Assembly: GCF_963678635.1 (NCBI RefSeq)
Contig: NC_087062.1
Span: 35,984,052-36,048,051, forward strand
Origin: Symsagittifera roscoffensis
Taxonomy: Eukaryota; Xenacoelomorpha; Acoela; Convolutidae
DNA length: 64,000 nucleotides
Reading direction: 5' to 3'
Below the pieces are notes generated by a model, which had not been told where the DNA came from, searched no databases, and worked only from the letters and a program-made list of their open reading frames with translations. The position numbers were made by a program, and so were the translations under genes. This document shows, in pieces, positions 8,982 through 19,358 of this stretch (its first letter is position 1; each line of letters begins with the position of its first letter).

Positions 8982-9802
8982 GTGCCAGCAGCATTTAAGA
9001 AACCCACGCTCGATGAATTATACAAGCGCTTGAGGGATCTTGATTACACACTAGTGGACGAGAGGCTGGCGATAATGCTTAACGCCATCCTGCAGCTGGA
9101 GTCGCAAGGAGAGTGTAGGGAGTCAGCCACCGAGGACGTGTTGATGGTCGGCTACACCTCGGACGGGATTTACAATCAAGAACATACCAGATGGCTGTCC
9201 TGGAACGTTGACGGAAGCGTGAGGGGATTCGACCTGGCGAGGAACCCCGGCTGGAGTATAACGACGGAATATGGTGCAGGGGAACTTCCCCTTCCGACCA
9301 AGACACCGACAGGAACCGATACTCAATCTACCAGCAAGCCGTTATCGATGATACGGTCCCAACAAACGGAAGAATCATATCCAGATCTCAGCAACCTGAA
9401 AAGGGAACTGGTGAGGGCACAGAGGAAACGGGACCAGGCTAATCTGGAACGGGACCAAGCCAATCGTGATAGGGACCAGGCAAATCTTGAGCGGGACAAG
9501 GCGATTCTTGATCTGGATTTTTTGTTGAAAGCGGAACGGGAACAAGCCCAGAAGTTGCAAGAAGAATGGCGAACTGCGACCACATAAAATCGGAAATTGA
9601 ACGGCTGCAGCGGAAGCACCTAGAAATTGCGAGTGGCAAAGAAAGGAAGATGAAAACGTCGACTGAGCCCCTAACGATGAGATCGAGACCAGATTCCAGG
9701 ATGGAAGTCGATGAAACCCCCAGGTCGAGTGGTCGCTTCAACCTGGACCACGTAGCCCAAGAGCATATGAACGAGGCGGATCGGAACCCGTCTCTTTCTT
9801 GA
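8982..9802 (+). pseudogene. Unknown protein with heptad-repeat coiled coil
   Basis: I do not recognise a family. The frame 8982-9587 (201 codons) begins with a helical segment (DELYKRLRDLDYTLVDERLA) and an acidic middle. It ends in a run of seven-residue repeats (RDQANLE / RDQANRD / RDQANLE / RDKAILD) at residues about 155-185, predicted to be a charged coiled coil. A frame shift before its stop leads into 9566-9802, which continues with further helical and then Ser/Pro-rich sequence. It sits 0.5 kb downstream of the Ty3/gypsy element on the same strand and has similar composition. A Gag-like role is conceivable but unsupported. Confidence 0.5.
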
Positions 9803-10196
9803 GGAATCTGGAGTCAAGTCGGATCAGACCACTAATTGATATTGCGCTACTGGGTCTGACACCCAGCTCAACAAGTGGCAGTCTGACTGTAATGGTGACG
9901 TCACGTCTCAAGGAGCTGCAAGAAAGGCTGCAGTCAAGGACTCTCGAGAGGTCGGCACGTGAGGCGGAGCCACTCACATGGAGGGAACACCCATCGAGGA
10001 GTGTCATCATCGCGAACTACAAGAAAAATACGGATGGCGCATATCACTGACACAACCGGTATGATTGGACGGCGGCGCAACGCGAGAGGAGAGATGCCTT
10101 CAATGATGCGGCTTGGGCTGAATAATTCACAGAGCCTAGAATACCGGAGGGCACAGTCCACTTGTTCATTTAGGACAATCTTGTCAGGGTCTTGAC
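9799..10196 (+). pseudogene. Unknown low-complexity coding remnant
   Basis: Overlapping short frames (9799-10050 and 9959-10195) on the plus strand connect the coiled-coil block to the SGNH-like block. The first contains a helical stretch (SRLKELQERLQSRTLERSA) and the rest is Arg/Ser-rich. No domain is recognised and the correct frame is uncertain. Confidence 0.3.
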
Positions 10197-10699
10197 GTGG
10201 ATCCAGGCGAATTGGCAAGTGGGCGTTTGAGTTTCTCGGGCGCAGCAATGCCCCAGAGGTTGGCGTCACTAGAGATAGTGAAAATGGGGAAAGTGTACAC
10301 GGTCACCCTAATGATGGGGACCAACGATGTTTCTAGAGGTGAATCACGGAAAACGATGAGGCTCCAGGAAAAGGTGAGCTGCATTCTTGAGGAGCTGAGG
10401 GTCTCAGATGGCCAATCAAAACGCGATGAGCATGTGAAAGGGTGTGCCATATCAGCGGAATATTCAGGCAAATCCAGCAAAAAACTCTCCCGCCCGTGGT
10501 TTTGCTCGACGTGGCGAGAATGATGGAGGATTCCCTTCCACAGAATTCATCTTCAGTTTGTATCCACTTCGATAAGCCCAAGGACACGGAGTGGCCGAAT
10601 GGCGTTTTTCAAAGACACATCAACTCTCCAGAGTCGGATCTGATAGAAAATGGCCAGTTAACCTTTGACCACCCCGAGCCCCTCCTTCTTCCCGGCTAG
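10197..10699 (+). pseudogene. SGNH/GDSL-hydrolase-like segment 1
   Basis: The frame 10197-10523 encodes VYTVTLMMGTNDVSRGES. Its GTND at 10317-10328, after a hydrophobic strand, is the block III GxND signature of SGNH hydrolases (esterases and lipases with a Ser-Gly-Asn-His active site). After a frameshift near 10440 the frame 10442-10699 encodes LLDVARMMEDSLP....IHFDKP, where IHFD (from 10562) sits at the block V DxxH position. The block V Asp is Val here, so that motif is degraded. Block I (GDS) is not recognised upstream. The substrate is unknown. The assignment rests on two short motifs at plausible spacing. Confidence 0.4.
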
Positions 10700-10813
10700 G
10701 CCAGTGGCTGACCGCTTAGGAGGGAGAGTTGATTCTAGAGGAGTAGCAGAAGCAGGCAGCTGGGTTTGATGGAGGGGGACGAAATGTAGTCTTCCACAAC
10801 ACAGAGCTCGGCG

Positions 10814-11635
10814 GTGTCATCGGTAGCGGTGGTGGACAACAAGAAAGCCCGAGCACCGCCAGGAGGCTCTGGAGAAGCGAGCAAAACCAGGTACCTGGAG
10901 CGAGTGAAAGATTTGGATCTTGATGATCTAGCCTGCAGGCAGGAACTGATGGAGGTCTCGGGGCTCAAGAGTCTGTCGCATGAGGACCTGACCAATCACT
11001 ACTGCGTGGATTGGCTGAAGGCGCAAGAAGCGCACTTTTCTTGAGACAAAAGCCTTGAGACGGCGGACTTGACTGGGATTGCCAGGAATTGGATCATGGG
11101 GCCAGTTAACTACAGGCCTCCCAAGGAGTTGAGAAGCCCGCGTCTCATCGTGGAACCACCAAAGCATCGAACGAGTATAACCAGGATTAGAGTGGCGATT
11201 CCTGCGCAGTTGAAGGCCGTAGAAAAACTCTTTGAGCCGAAAAGTATGGGGCTTCCTGATACCGCCTACAAGTGGCCAAAGATGTCAAAAGATCCGAGAT
11301 ATGGGAAATCTTATAGGAGCTCACAGCTGGCCAAGACTCTGGCAGAATACGATCCATCAGACCGTGGAGCAGCAAGGGCGTTCATCGTGGCGGGGTCGGT
11401 TTTTGATGGAACGTCCCCGAGGTTATTTTGGCCAGAGACATTGGTGTACGTGCTGCCTGGCGCGGAGCTAAAACAATTGTTGACTCTGATAGTGGCGATG
11501 AAATCGGAAACACCGTGTGAGCCAGAGTTACTGTTGTTTGCGGCGATGAATGATCATCTGCACGCAGAGGGATTGATAACCGACGCCAAACAAGGTCTGA
11601 GAAGCAATCCAGACGTTGTTTGGGGCGATGAATGA
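10814..11635 (+). pseudogene. Unknown protein with second SGNH-like segment
   Basis: Two open frames (10814-11044 and 11069-11635) are in the same frame, separated only by a TGA at 11042-11044, so this was one reading frame. The first part is a helical domain (RYLERVKDLDLDDLACRQEL). In the second part, a strand-like ARAFIVAGSVFDG (residues about 104-113 of the 11069 frame) and later ELLLFAAMNDHLHAEG (AMND at residues 159-162) resemble SGNH blocks I and III, suggesting a second, diverged SGNH-like fold. The protein breaks by frameshift near 11600. I cannot assign a function. Confidence 0.45.
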
Positions 11636-12870
11636 GGTGCAGGAGTTGGTGGTTTCTCGATTGGGATCGAAAAAGAAGGAGGTATTCACATCATCACCAG
11701 GCTATGTAAGCATGCCACCAGCTCGCCGTTTGTATACGCGATGTTAATCTTGATAACGGAAGGCAATGGGTTGCGGAGGCTAATGGCAGCCCCAAATCGT
11801 GAGCTTGAGCCGGTAAACTCGAGACTTCTAAAGTCGGAGGTGGCGGCAGCATTGGCAGCTTTTTACGCGTTCGCAGACATACTGATTGTATTGGAGGAAG
11901 TACTTTGTCTTGAGATATCGAAGCTGGCTAGGCAGCTGAAATTCAATCCCGAGGTGAGGGATGACCATCCCGTGATAAGCCATTTGACTGCCAGTCTGTG
12001 GTTCCGGAACATGGACCTCACGATAACGGGTTCCACCAGCAGCATGAGAGGGCCTGTCAATCATCGGAAGAACGTGGCGGGAACTGAGAAACAATTGGAA
12101 TCGATGGGGTATTGCCTGACTCAAGAGAGAGGAAGATGGCCGTTGCTGACACCGAGGCTGGACCTTTCCTGTTCAAGCAAACTTGTGAGTTTCTTGATGA
12201 TCAATTTGAGATCTCCCAGGAGAGGGAGATGACGATGGGGACGTTCGTGACGTCGGCAAATGAGATCACTATCGGCGGTTTCTGGAGAGAGCATGCAACA
12301 GGCGAATTGAAAACCAGAAAATCATGCAAAATCTTAAGATTCTACAGTCCATGTCGGGAGAAGAAGTATATGGTCAGGGTATTTTAAGCGGGAAATACCA
12401 TCTTTGAGGCATTTGTGCAAGACCTCATGAGCATATCGATTATTCTGCTGCTGGCTCTGTACCTGGTGTATCCCAGGTACCTATTCAACATGGGTCCCAG
12501 GTACCTATATATGTACAGCCAAGGCGTGGAAAGCCTCAGAATTGACGAACACTTGACAATGATACTATTGACACATGGGTACTTAGCGGCATTTCATCGA
12601 CTGATTAAGTATGGGGAAACCCTATCGGTGGGGAAAGCCCACCGGAGTCTGGATACTTACTGCTACAAGTGTGCGGCAGGGCTGAAGACTCTGCTGGTGG
12701 AGTGTTTTTTGATGCAGAACCGATACCTGACAGGAGAGGAGGGGAGAGGAACCCGAAGACTAGAGAAGAGAGGAGGGTGGTGAATGAAGGTATACCTCTT
12801 CTAACCGACCTGTGTCTGGCAGTAATGTATGATCGACTGGGGATGATCGGAGGGCTAGAGGAGGTAGTGA
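11636..12870 (+). pseudogene. Unknown protein, continuation of the 10.8-kb frame
   Basis: After the frameshift near 11600 the coding signal continues through 11620-11740 (ELVVSRLGSKKKEVFTSSPG) and the open frame 11741-12232, then 12112-12387 and 12415-12783. The last two are in one frame interrupted only by a TAA at 12385-12387. Recognisable features are an Ala/Leu-rich helix (VAAALAAFYAFADILIVL), a stretch TIGGFWREHATGEL, and a hydrophobic segment SISIILLLALYLVYPRYLF that could be a membrane helix or buried core. Nothing matches a family I know. It is likely part of one long polyprotein with the preceding blocks. Confidence 0.4.
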
Positions 12871-12890
12871 CTTGAATCTACGGGCCCGCC

Positions 12891-13232
12891 GTGACATATG
12901 CCTTACCGGATCCGCTTGTGACGGCATACCGACATTCAGTTGTCCACGTGAGCTTGATCAGCATTCTGGATGGGACAGCGTTGAATTGGTGCAAGCAGGA
13001 GCACTTGAGAGCACGGATGAGCAAGACGGTGCTATTCGGAAAGGTGACGAATCCGGAATTGATAGTGCTATACTTCAGGGGCCATCTGCAGTGTAGAATG
13101 GGGGGAAAACAAGAGGGTCCCATTGAGGCCTACCCAAAATTCTGGAAGTTGAATCCAGTGGCGAAGAACACGCGAGAAGTTTTGGAAGAAGAGCTTAGAT
13201 TTTGTCAACAGAAAACTGGAGACAATCTTTGA
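12891..13232 (+). pseudogene. Unknown protein fragment, 113 codons
   Basis: The frame starts MTYALPDPLVTAYRHS and includes ISILDGTALNWCKQEHLRARM, followed by a Glu-rich C-terminus (REVLEEELRFCQQK). The phrase DGTALNW near basic residues recalls capsid-type Gag segments (..LxGxAxxWY..), but that resemblance is weak. The competing frame at 12872-13096 is probably a shadow. It continues the same-strand unknown coding chain. Confidence 0.35.
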
Positions 13233-13461
13233 ACGGGACGTATTACCTGTTACTATCCCAGAGTTCTCGAGGGTAAGACGAATGACGTTACGGATGACCA
13301 GCCTGATGGTAGTCCCCTCGATACATGCTTGAGAGGCTGTGGATCAGCAACAGAAGACGTTCACGCACAGCTGGTACCCCTTGTTCATCGGGTATTCGGC
13401 GGCTGTATATTTTCATACTCATGAAATAAAAATAAACTAGTGGACTACTCAAGCCAAGAAG

Positions 13462-14209
13462 ATGCGGGGTTCGATGCCTCCTAAGTATGAAGGCCGGGAA
13501 GTGGCAAAGGTGCTTGAGAAGGCTGGACTTAAAAGTAAGATGCCCATATACGATAGCAGGAAAATGATCATGGAGGAGGGTCATATCGCACTGCAGGATG
13601 AAATGAAGTGTAGTACCAGAAAACATCTGGCACCCTATGGACTGGATGAGGTGGAATTGCAACGCGAGGGACGGAAGCTCGACGCAGCGGTGACCCTATA
13701 TGTATCCCTCACCGAATACAAGGCAGTGGATCCGGTGACGCCTTCTTCTCTATCAGTCGGCATCCCAGGGGACAAGAGAAGCCTTCCCGTGGAAAGCAGA
13801 TTCAAAGATGCATTGGAAAGGGACCAAGATGAGTCGGCAGAGGGAGAAAGCATGGATGAAACCCTCAGCGAAACTGGAGAAGAAAAGTAGTTGGACTATA
13901 CCTGAGGAAGGGTCAGTGGCCGGCAGTTTCAGTCCCGGTACTACACGTGAATGGCTGCAAGTTTGGAGCGGTGATGGTTGGGCGGACATCGCCATACCAC
14001 CCTTAGGATCTCCCCGTAAGAATCTGGAGTTGCGCCTAGCAAGTGAAGCCTCCAACATGGGTATGGTACTCTTGAACGATGAGATGAGGGAGAAGGACAC
14101 CTTCGAGGGGAATAAAGAAATTGTTCCTAATTACGCTGGATGTAAATGGATGGCAAGATTTCTTGAGCGAGTTCAATCAGAAGGTAGAACGGAAACACAA
14201 ACTGGATGA
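13462..14209 (+). pseudogene. Unknown protein, acidic
   Basis: Frame 13462-13890 encodes a 142-residue acidic protein (VAKVLEKAGLKSKMPIYDSRKMI; later ALERDQDESAEGESMDETLSETGEEK) that ends at a TAG. Coding continues in the overlapping frame 13808-14209 from about 13890 (TIPEEGSVAGSFSPGTTREWLQVW, then a helical tail). The overlap indicates a frameshift, not two genes. No domain is recognised. Confidence 0.35.
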
Positions 14210-15580
14210 TTTCAAAGAAGAGTTGTGAGACATCGTAGTAGGAGTTGGAGAACCTGTCTTGGTGGCCACTGGGCTGGACGAAAAAGCGTGAAGGGAATTA
14301 CTCGACAAGTTGTTTCGCTTAAGGGAAAAGAAGTAGAGTGCCGATCCTAAATCATGTTCAGATAGCTCTACTCCGAATGAAAAGACTCATAAGAAAAAAA
14401 TTAGGGTTGAAGTTGATGATAAAAGTAAATTTAGTATTAAAATTAAAGATATTAATATTCCTAAGGCTGGAGAAGGGGGAGGCAAGAGTCGGAAGAGGGA
14501 GATCTGCATGAAGAAGTGGATTCACTGATGATTATGACTATGGCTCCGAGTAAAGGAGTGAGGTCGAGGAAAAGGAAACGGGAGGTAGGAGAGCGCGTCC
14601 CTCAGTGGAGGCGGTTTCAGGGAAGAATTTGAAGATGACGGCTCCAATAGTCCTAGCGAGATGGGAGAGAACAGCATACAAGGGCAACTCAGTGACCCGA
14701 AACTTGGCTGAAGTAGTGACCGAGATGGAAAACACGACAAACCCGGGGATGGGAAAAGATATCAAACCCCAAAAGGTGAATATGAAGAAAGGCTTCATCA
14801 GTGGACAAGTGTGGGAAGTAGACATTGGCAAAGAGTAGATCTCGAGTCGACACCAGGGCATTGGGAAGCAGGTAGCAAGTGAACTCCTCGAAAGAGGGTT
14901 GACGAGAGAAATACTGCTCGCCCCTGGTGGATTGCCCTGGTTACTGCGAAACAACTGGACAGTTGCCTGAAGAAACTTGATCGCGGGGTGTTCAGAAAAC
15001 GTCGAAATTGGGCTACCCAACTGACGGCGGAAGTGAATAAACTAGAGTTGAAGAACCAGTTGGGTCGAACCTGGAAGAAATCGCTGCTGGAGCATTTTGA
15101 AGACAAAAAGAGGGCACCCTCGAAGGCAAAACATTTATTGGCAAATCCTTTTGTCAGGACGGCAGGGCAGTTGATGTTTACGTGGAGCTTGGCGGGAGTG
15201 GCGCTAGAAGCCTTGACTTCATACGATAAACTAAAACTGGGTGACAAAGGTCTGCACATGTAACGAATGCTGACGCAGCATACTGTTCGAGACAATTCGG
15301 GATTGAGTCTAGCAAGGAGGAACGCTGCCCCCTGTTTCTTTAGATGGATCATGTCGGTGATACCTGATGCTACCATCCAGGCATGCTATCAAAGTGCGGC
15401 GGGGAGTAAGACATTGGAGAAGAGAGTCTCGAGCGTCATCTTGAATGTGTATCATAGAACTGAGATTGAGAAGGAGGATGGTTCGAGGCAGTCCCTGGAG
15501 AACCATGCAAAACTGGACGAGATCCGACGGCTCTCGAACAAGAAACTTGAGGAGAGTGATGACGTACATCGTTTCGCTTG
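14210..15580 (+). pseudogene. Unknown protein; source of the 596-bp array
   Basis: Segments in order are a Lys-rich stretch at about 14310-14510 (STPNEKTHKKKIRVEVDDKSK), frame 14605-14838, then 14988-15263 and 15267-15581. The last two share one frame split by a single TAA at 15261-15263. The final part encodes EALTSYDKLKLGDKGLHM and CFFRWIMSVIPDATIQACYQ, ending SNKKLEESDDVHRFA. The Lys-rich segment and the final segment are the two parts that were fused and amplified in the tandem array that follows. Function unknown. Confidence 0.4.
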
Positions 15581-15763
15581 AGGGAAAAGAAGCAGAGTGC
15601 CGAGGCTAAATCATGTAAAGATAGCTCTACTCCGAATAAAAAGACTGATAATAAAATAAATTAGTGTTGAAGTTGATGATAAAAGTAAACTTAGTAATAT
15701 AATTAAAGATATTATGATTCCTAGGGCTAGAGAAGGGGTAGTCAAGAGTCGCAAGAGGTAGAT

Positions 15764-16177
15764 TTGGATAAAGAAGTGGATTCAGTGATGATAATGGCGC
15801 TAGAAGCCTTGACTTTATACGATAAACTAAATCTGGGCGACAAAGGTCTGCACCTGTATCGAATGCTGACTCAGCACACTGCTGGAGACAAATCGGGATT
15901 GAGTCTAGCAAGGAGGAAGGATGCCTCCTGTTTCTTGAGATGGATCATGTCGGTGATACCTGAGGCTACCATCCAGGCATGCTATCAAAGTGAGGGGGGG
16001 AGTACAGCGTTGGAGAAGAGAGTCTCGAGCGTCATCTTGAATGGGTATCAGAACACTGAGATTGAGAAGGAGGATGGTTCGAGGCAGTCCCTGGAGAACC
16101 ATGCAAAACTGGACGAGATCCGAAGGCTCTCGAACAAGAAACTTGAGGAGAGTGATGACGTGCGTCGTTTCGCTTGA
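15764..16177 (+). pseudogene. Array unit frame 1, unknown protein
   Basis: This 137-codon frame inside the first 596-bp unit encodes EALTLYDKLNLGDKGLHLYRM and CFLRWIMSVIPEATIQACYQ, with the conserved ending LEESDDVRRFA and a TGA. Its first Met lies at the fusion junction, so it is probably not a natural start. The same protein appears with small changes in the other units. Confidence 0.4.
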
Positions 16178-16371
16178 GGGAAAAGAAGCAGAGTGCCGAG
16201 GCTAAATCATGTAAAGATAGCTCTACTCCGAATGAAAATACTGATAATAAAATAAATTAGGGTTGAAGTTGATGATTAAAGTAAACTTAGTAATAAAATT
16301 AAAGATATTTTTATTCCTAGGGCTGGAAAAGGGGCAGTCAAGAGTCGCAAGAGGTAGATCTGGATAAAGAA

Positions 16372-16773
16372 GTGGATTCAGTGATGATAATGGCGCTAGA
16401 AGCCTTGACTTTATACAATAAACTAAAACTGGGCGACAAAGGTCTGCACCTGTTTCGAATGCTGACTCAGCAGGCTGCTCGTGACAATTCGGGATTGAGT
16501 CTAGCAAGGAGGAAGGATGCCACCTGTTTCTTGAGATGGATCATGTCGGTGATACCTGATGCTACCATCCAGGCATGCTATCAAAATGCGGAGGGGAGTA
16601 CAGCGTTGGAGAAGAGAGTCTCGAGCGTCATCTTGAATGTGTATCAGAGTACTGAGATTGAGAAGGAGGATGGTTCGAGGCAGTCCCTGGAGAACCATGC
16701 AAAACTGGACGAGATCCGACGGCTCTCGAACAAGAAACTTGAGGAGAGTGATGACGTGCGTCGTTTTGCTTGA
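16372..16773 (+). pseudogene. Array unit frame 2, unknown protein
   Basis: This 133-codon frame in the second unit is the same protein as in unit 1 with substitutions (YNKLKLGDKGLHLFRMLTQQ). It ends at the same TGA after DDVRRFA. It distinguishes unit 2 from unit 3 and so allows the chimeric unit at 23.17 kb to be traced. Confidence 0.4.
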
Positions 16774-17054
16774 GGGAAAAAAAGCAGAGTGCCGAGGCTA
16801 AATTATGTAAAGATAGCTCTACTCCGAATAAAAAGACTGATAATAAAAAAAGTTAGGGTTGAAGTTGATGATAAAAGTAAACTTACTAATATAATTAAAG
16901 ATATTTTTATTCCTAGGGCTGGAAAAGGGGCAGGCAAGAGTCGCAAGAGGTAGATCTGGATAAAGAAGTGGATTCAGTGATGATAATGGCGCTAGAAGCC
17001 TTGACTTTATAAAATAAACTAAAACTGGGCGACATTGGTCTGCACCTGTATCGA

Positions 17055-19358
17055 ATGCTGACTCAGCACGCTGCTCGAGACAATTCGGGATTGAGTCTAG
17101 CAAGGAGGAAGGATGCCACCTGTTTCTTGAGATGGATCATGTCAGTGATACCTGATGCTACCATCCAGGCATGCTATCAAAATGCGGCTGGAGGTAAAGC
17201 ATTGGAGAAGAGAGTCTCGAGCGTCATCCTGAATAGGAATCAGAGTACTGGGATTAAGAAGGAGGATGGTTCGAGGCATTCCCTGGAGAACCATGCAAAA
17301 CTGGACGAGATCCGATGGCTATCGAACAAGAAACTTGAGGAGAGTCATGACGTGCATCGCGGCCTGGCTTTGGCAGAAGACTACTCGAGACCCACAAAAC
17401 GAGGGGAGTATCACTATGTGTCAGGTTAAATGGGGATATCATACAACCCTTCCTTGGATGCGGAGGCAGGAGCTGCCTATATGAATTTTGGAGTTACGAA
17501 GCTGCTGAAGTTCTGGATAGAGAAGATAGTCGAGATTGATCCGACTGAAAGGGAGAGACCGATCCTATGTCTACTGCTGGAGAAGGTGTCCGAAGTCGTC
17601 AGCGTCCCGCGTTCTGACAGGAAGGTGGAGCTGAGGCTGGGAGTCATAGATCACATATTGTCTACAAACTTGGGAACGGTTTGGAAGTTGCTGAGACCAT
17701 CTTGGTGTCCACATTCTCAGGCAAGTTTAAGCGAAGAAGTCACGGAGCGAGTAAGAATGTCACCAGGAAAAGATGAGGATTTGGGGAATCTGAACGTGAT
17801 ACACAAATTGATCCTGCCTCATCGAAAAGAATCTGAAGGAGTCATGAGCAAGCTGAGCGAGTCGCATAAAAAACTGGAGCCGGGCAATTGTCTCGATCTA
17901 GCGAGTGGAGGTGGAGAAAATTCTTGTGAAGGATGTTCTTGTGCCAGGATACAGTCTTTTCAAAGCAAAGACCTGGCCACTTTGTTTGGTGATATCACTG
18001 AGAAGGGGAAGAGTGAGGTGCAAATTGTTGCTGAGTGTTAAGCGAGCAACACAGTGAATCTAGGGACGGCATTGGGATTCTTCTCGACGATGTGTAGTCT
18101 AAATTCACTGGAGATGCTAGAGTCGGAACACCATCTGGTGACGGCGTTAAGCGTGGAGTCGTGACTTGGAGTAATGCAGATGGACCAAAAGCATATCAAG
18201 GGATGGAAAATTGGCCTTGAGGCAGAGATGGGGTTTCCCGTGAGCGAGGCCTGTAGTCTACCAATGAATGCGAAGTCTCTGGTGGGATCAGTCATGGCGA
18301 ACTTGTGCGGAAGTCATTATCCGTTACATATGGCAATTGTGGAAGCGTCTAGTCAGAGGTTGCTGATTGAAAAAGTTTTCTCGGTGCTGAAGTGCGTGCG
18401 CTTGGCGCGGTTGTCATATCATTCACAACGGTTGTTACGGAAGATGCTGGTAGCGGTGCCTGGGCATCGAAGGGAGGATTCGAGTGAAATCTGGGGGAGG
18501 AACTCATGAGTTTGGAAAAATAGACCACTTGTGACTTTGAGAGGCAAAAAACGATCGGGAAGACGACGAATAGCGCCCAAGCCATTACGAGAATGACGTG
18601 ACGCATGCAAAGATGATGGAGTTTGACGCACGGAGAATGCCAATGTCATTGTCTTGCGCAGACAGTGTGGTACCTAGAGCAGTCAAATCTCAGTTTGATA
18701 TGGAATTTTGAAGAAATTCGGTCAATAGGGTTGCCCAACTATCAATTTGGTGAGCTCGATGCTGGCGCTGCGATGGATTGAGGAGAACGCAATGAAGTAT
18801 CGGGAGTCGAAGATACCAACAGTGGAGTCGATACATGCCATTGACTATAGCCGGAGGCTTCAGTTGTTTGAGACTGCGTGCAAAGTATTGGCTGTACCCA
18901 TGGAGGTGAAGCACGTGTGGAGTCGCATACGATTCTTCTCATGGTTTCGGGCGACACTGACGTCTCGGCCATACACGTTGGCGAAGAATCACATGAAGAA
19001 GCATCAAAAGGAATATCGTCAGTTCCTGGCCGAGATCGGGCCGGTGGCCCTCAATAGGCCTTTGCTCATCCATCACAATGCGATAACCACGGGTTGGAAA
19101 AGGGTTGGTAAGCTGTCTAGAGACAATACAAAAGCAAGGGAATCAATACTGGACCTGGCGAAGAATGTGAACTTGAGCTTGCACAACACTTTCTACTTGA
19201 ACAAGGAATCCAAGGTGAAGAGTCTACCGAACCTGACGAGAAAATTCCAAGAATGGATGCTGACCTACGAACAACTGAAGGCATGGGAAAAGATCGTAAT
19301 CAGTTCCGACGAGGAAATGGAATTATCGAGGCGATTATCTGTGTTGAGTGCACCCTGA
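17055..19358 (+). pseudogene. Unknown long protein, copy A
   Basis: Four open frames (17055-17429, 17430-18041, 18174-18509, 18747-19358) lie in one and the same reading frame. They are separated by stops at 17427-17429 (TAA), 18039-18041 (TAA), 18162-18164 and 18507-18509 (TGA), plus several between 18510 and 18746. Together they represent an ancestral tract of more than 750 codons. Visible features are a helical, amphipathic character (KLLKFWIEKIVEID), a Cys cluster (NSCEGCSCARI) that might bind metal, and a basic helical C-terminal domain (MKKHQKEYRQFLAEIG). No family is recognised. It ends with TGA at 19356-19358. Confidence 0.45.

Larger units (their letters stand above)
15571..17358 (+). 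repeat. 596-bp tandem array (three units)
   Basis: Units start at 15571, 16167 and 16763 (at gttt(c/t)gcttgaggg), with an exact 596-base period. Each unit joins a copy of the Lys-rich segment (compare 14310-14520) to a copy of the EALT..YDKL segment (compare about 15195-15570), leaving out the about 650 bases that separate them in the parental copy at 14.3-15.6 kb. The third unit runs into unique downstream sequence at about 17358. Units differ by a few percent. Each contains an open frame of 124-137 codons whose protein is unknown. Confidence 0.92.

Noticed and set aside
9323-9619. Minus-strand frames rich in SRxRLAWSR
   Set aside because: They are the antisense reading of the RDQANLE coiled-coil repeat.
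15627-15911. Minus-strand 94-codon frames recurring in each 596-bp unit (also 16223, 16819, 23214, 23794)
   Set aside because: They recur only because the unit does; the plus strand holds the coding signal shared with the unrepeated parent copy.
17427-18164. Stop-codon readthrough or an altered genetic code in the unknown chain
   Set aside because: All three stop codons occur, at positions without a common replaced residue, and frameshifts are frequent elsewhere in the chain; plain decay explains it.
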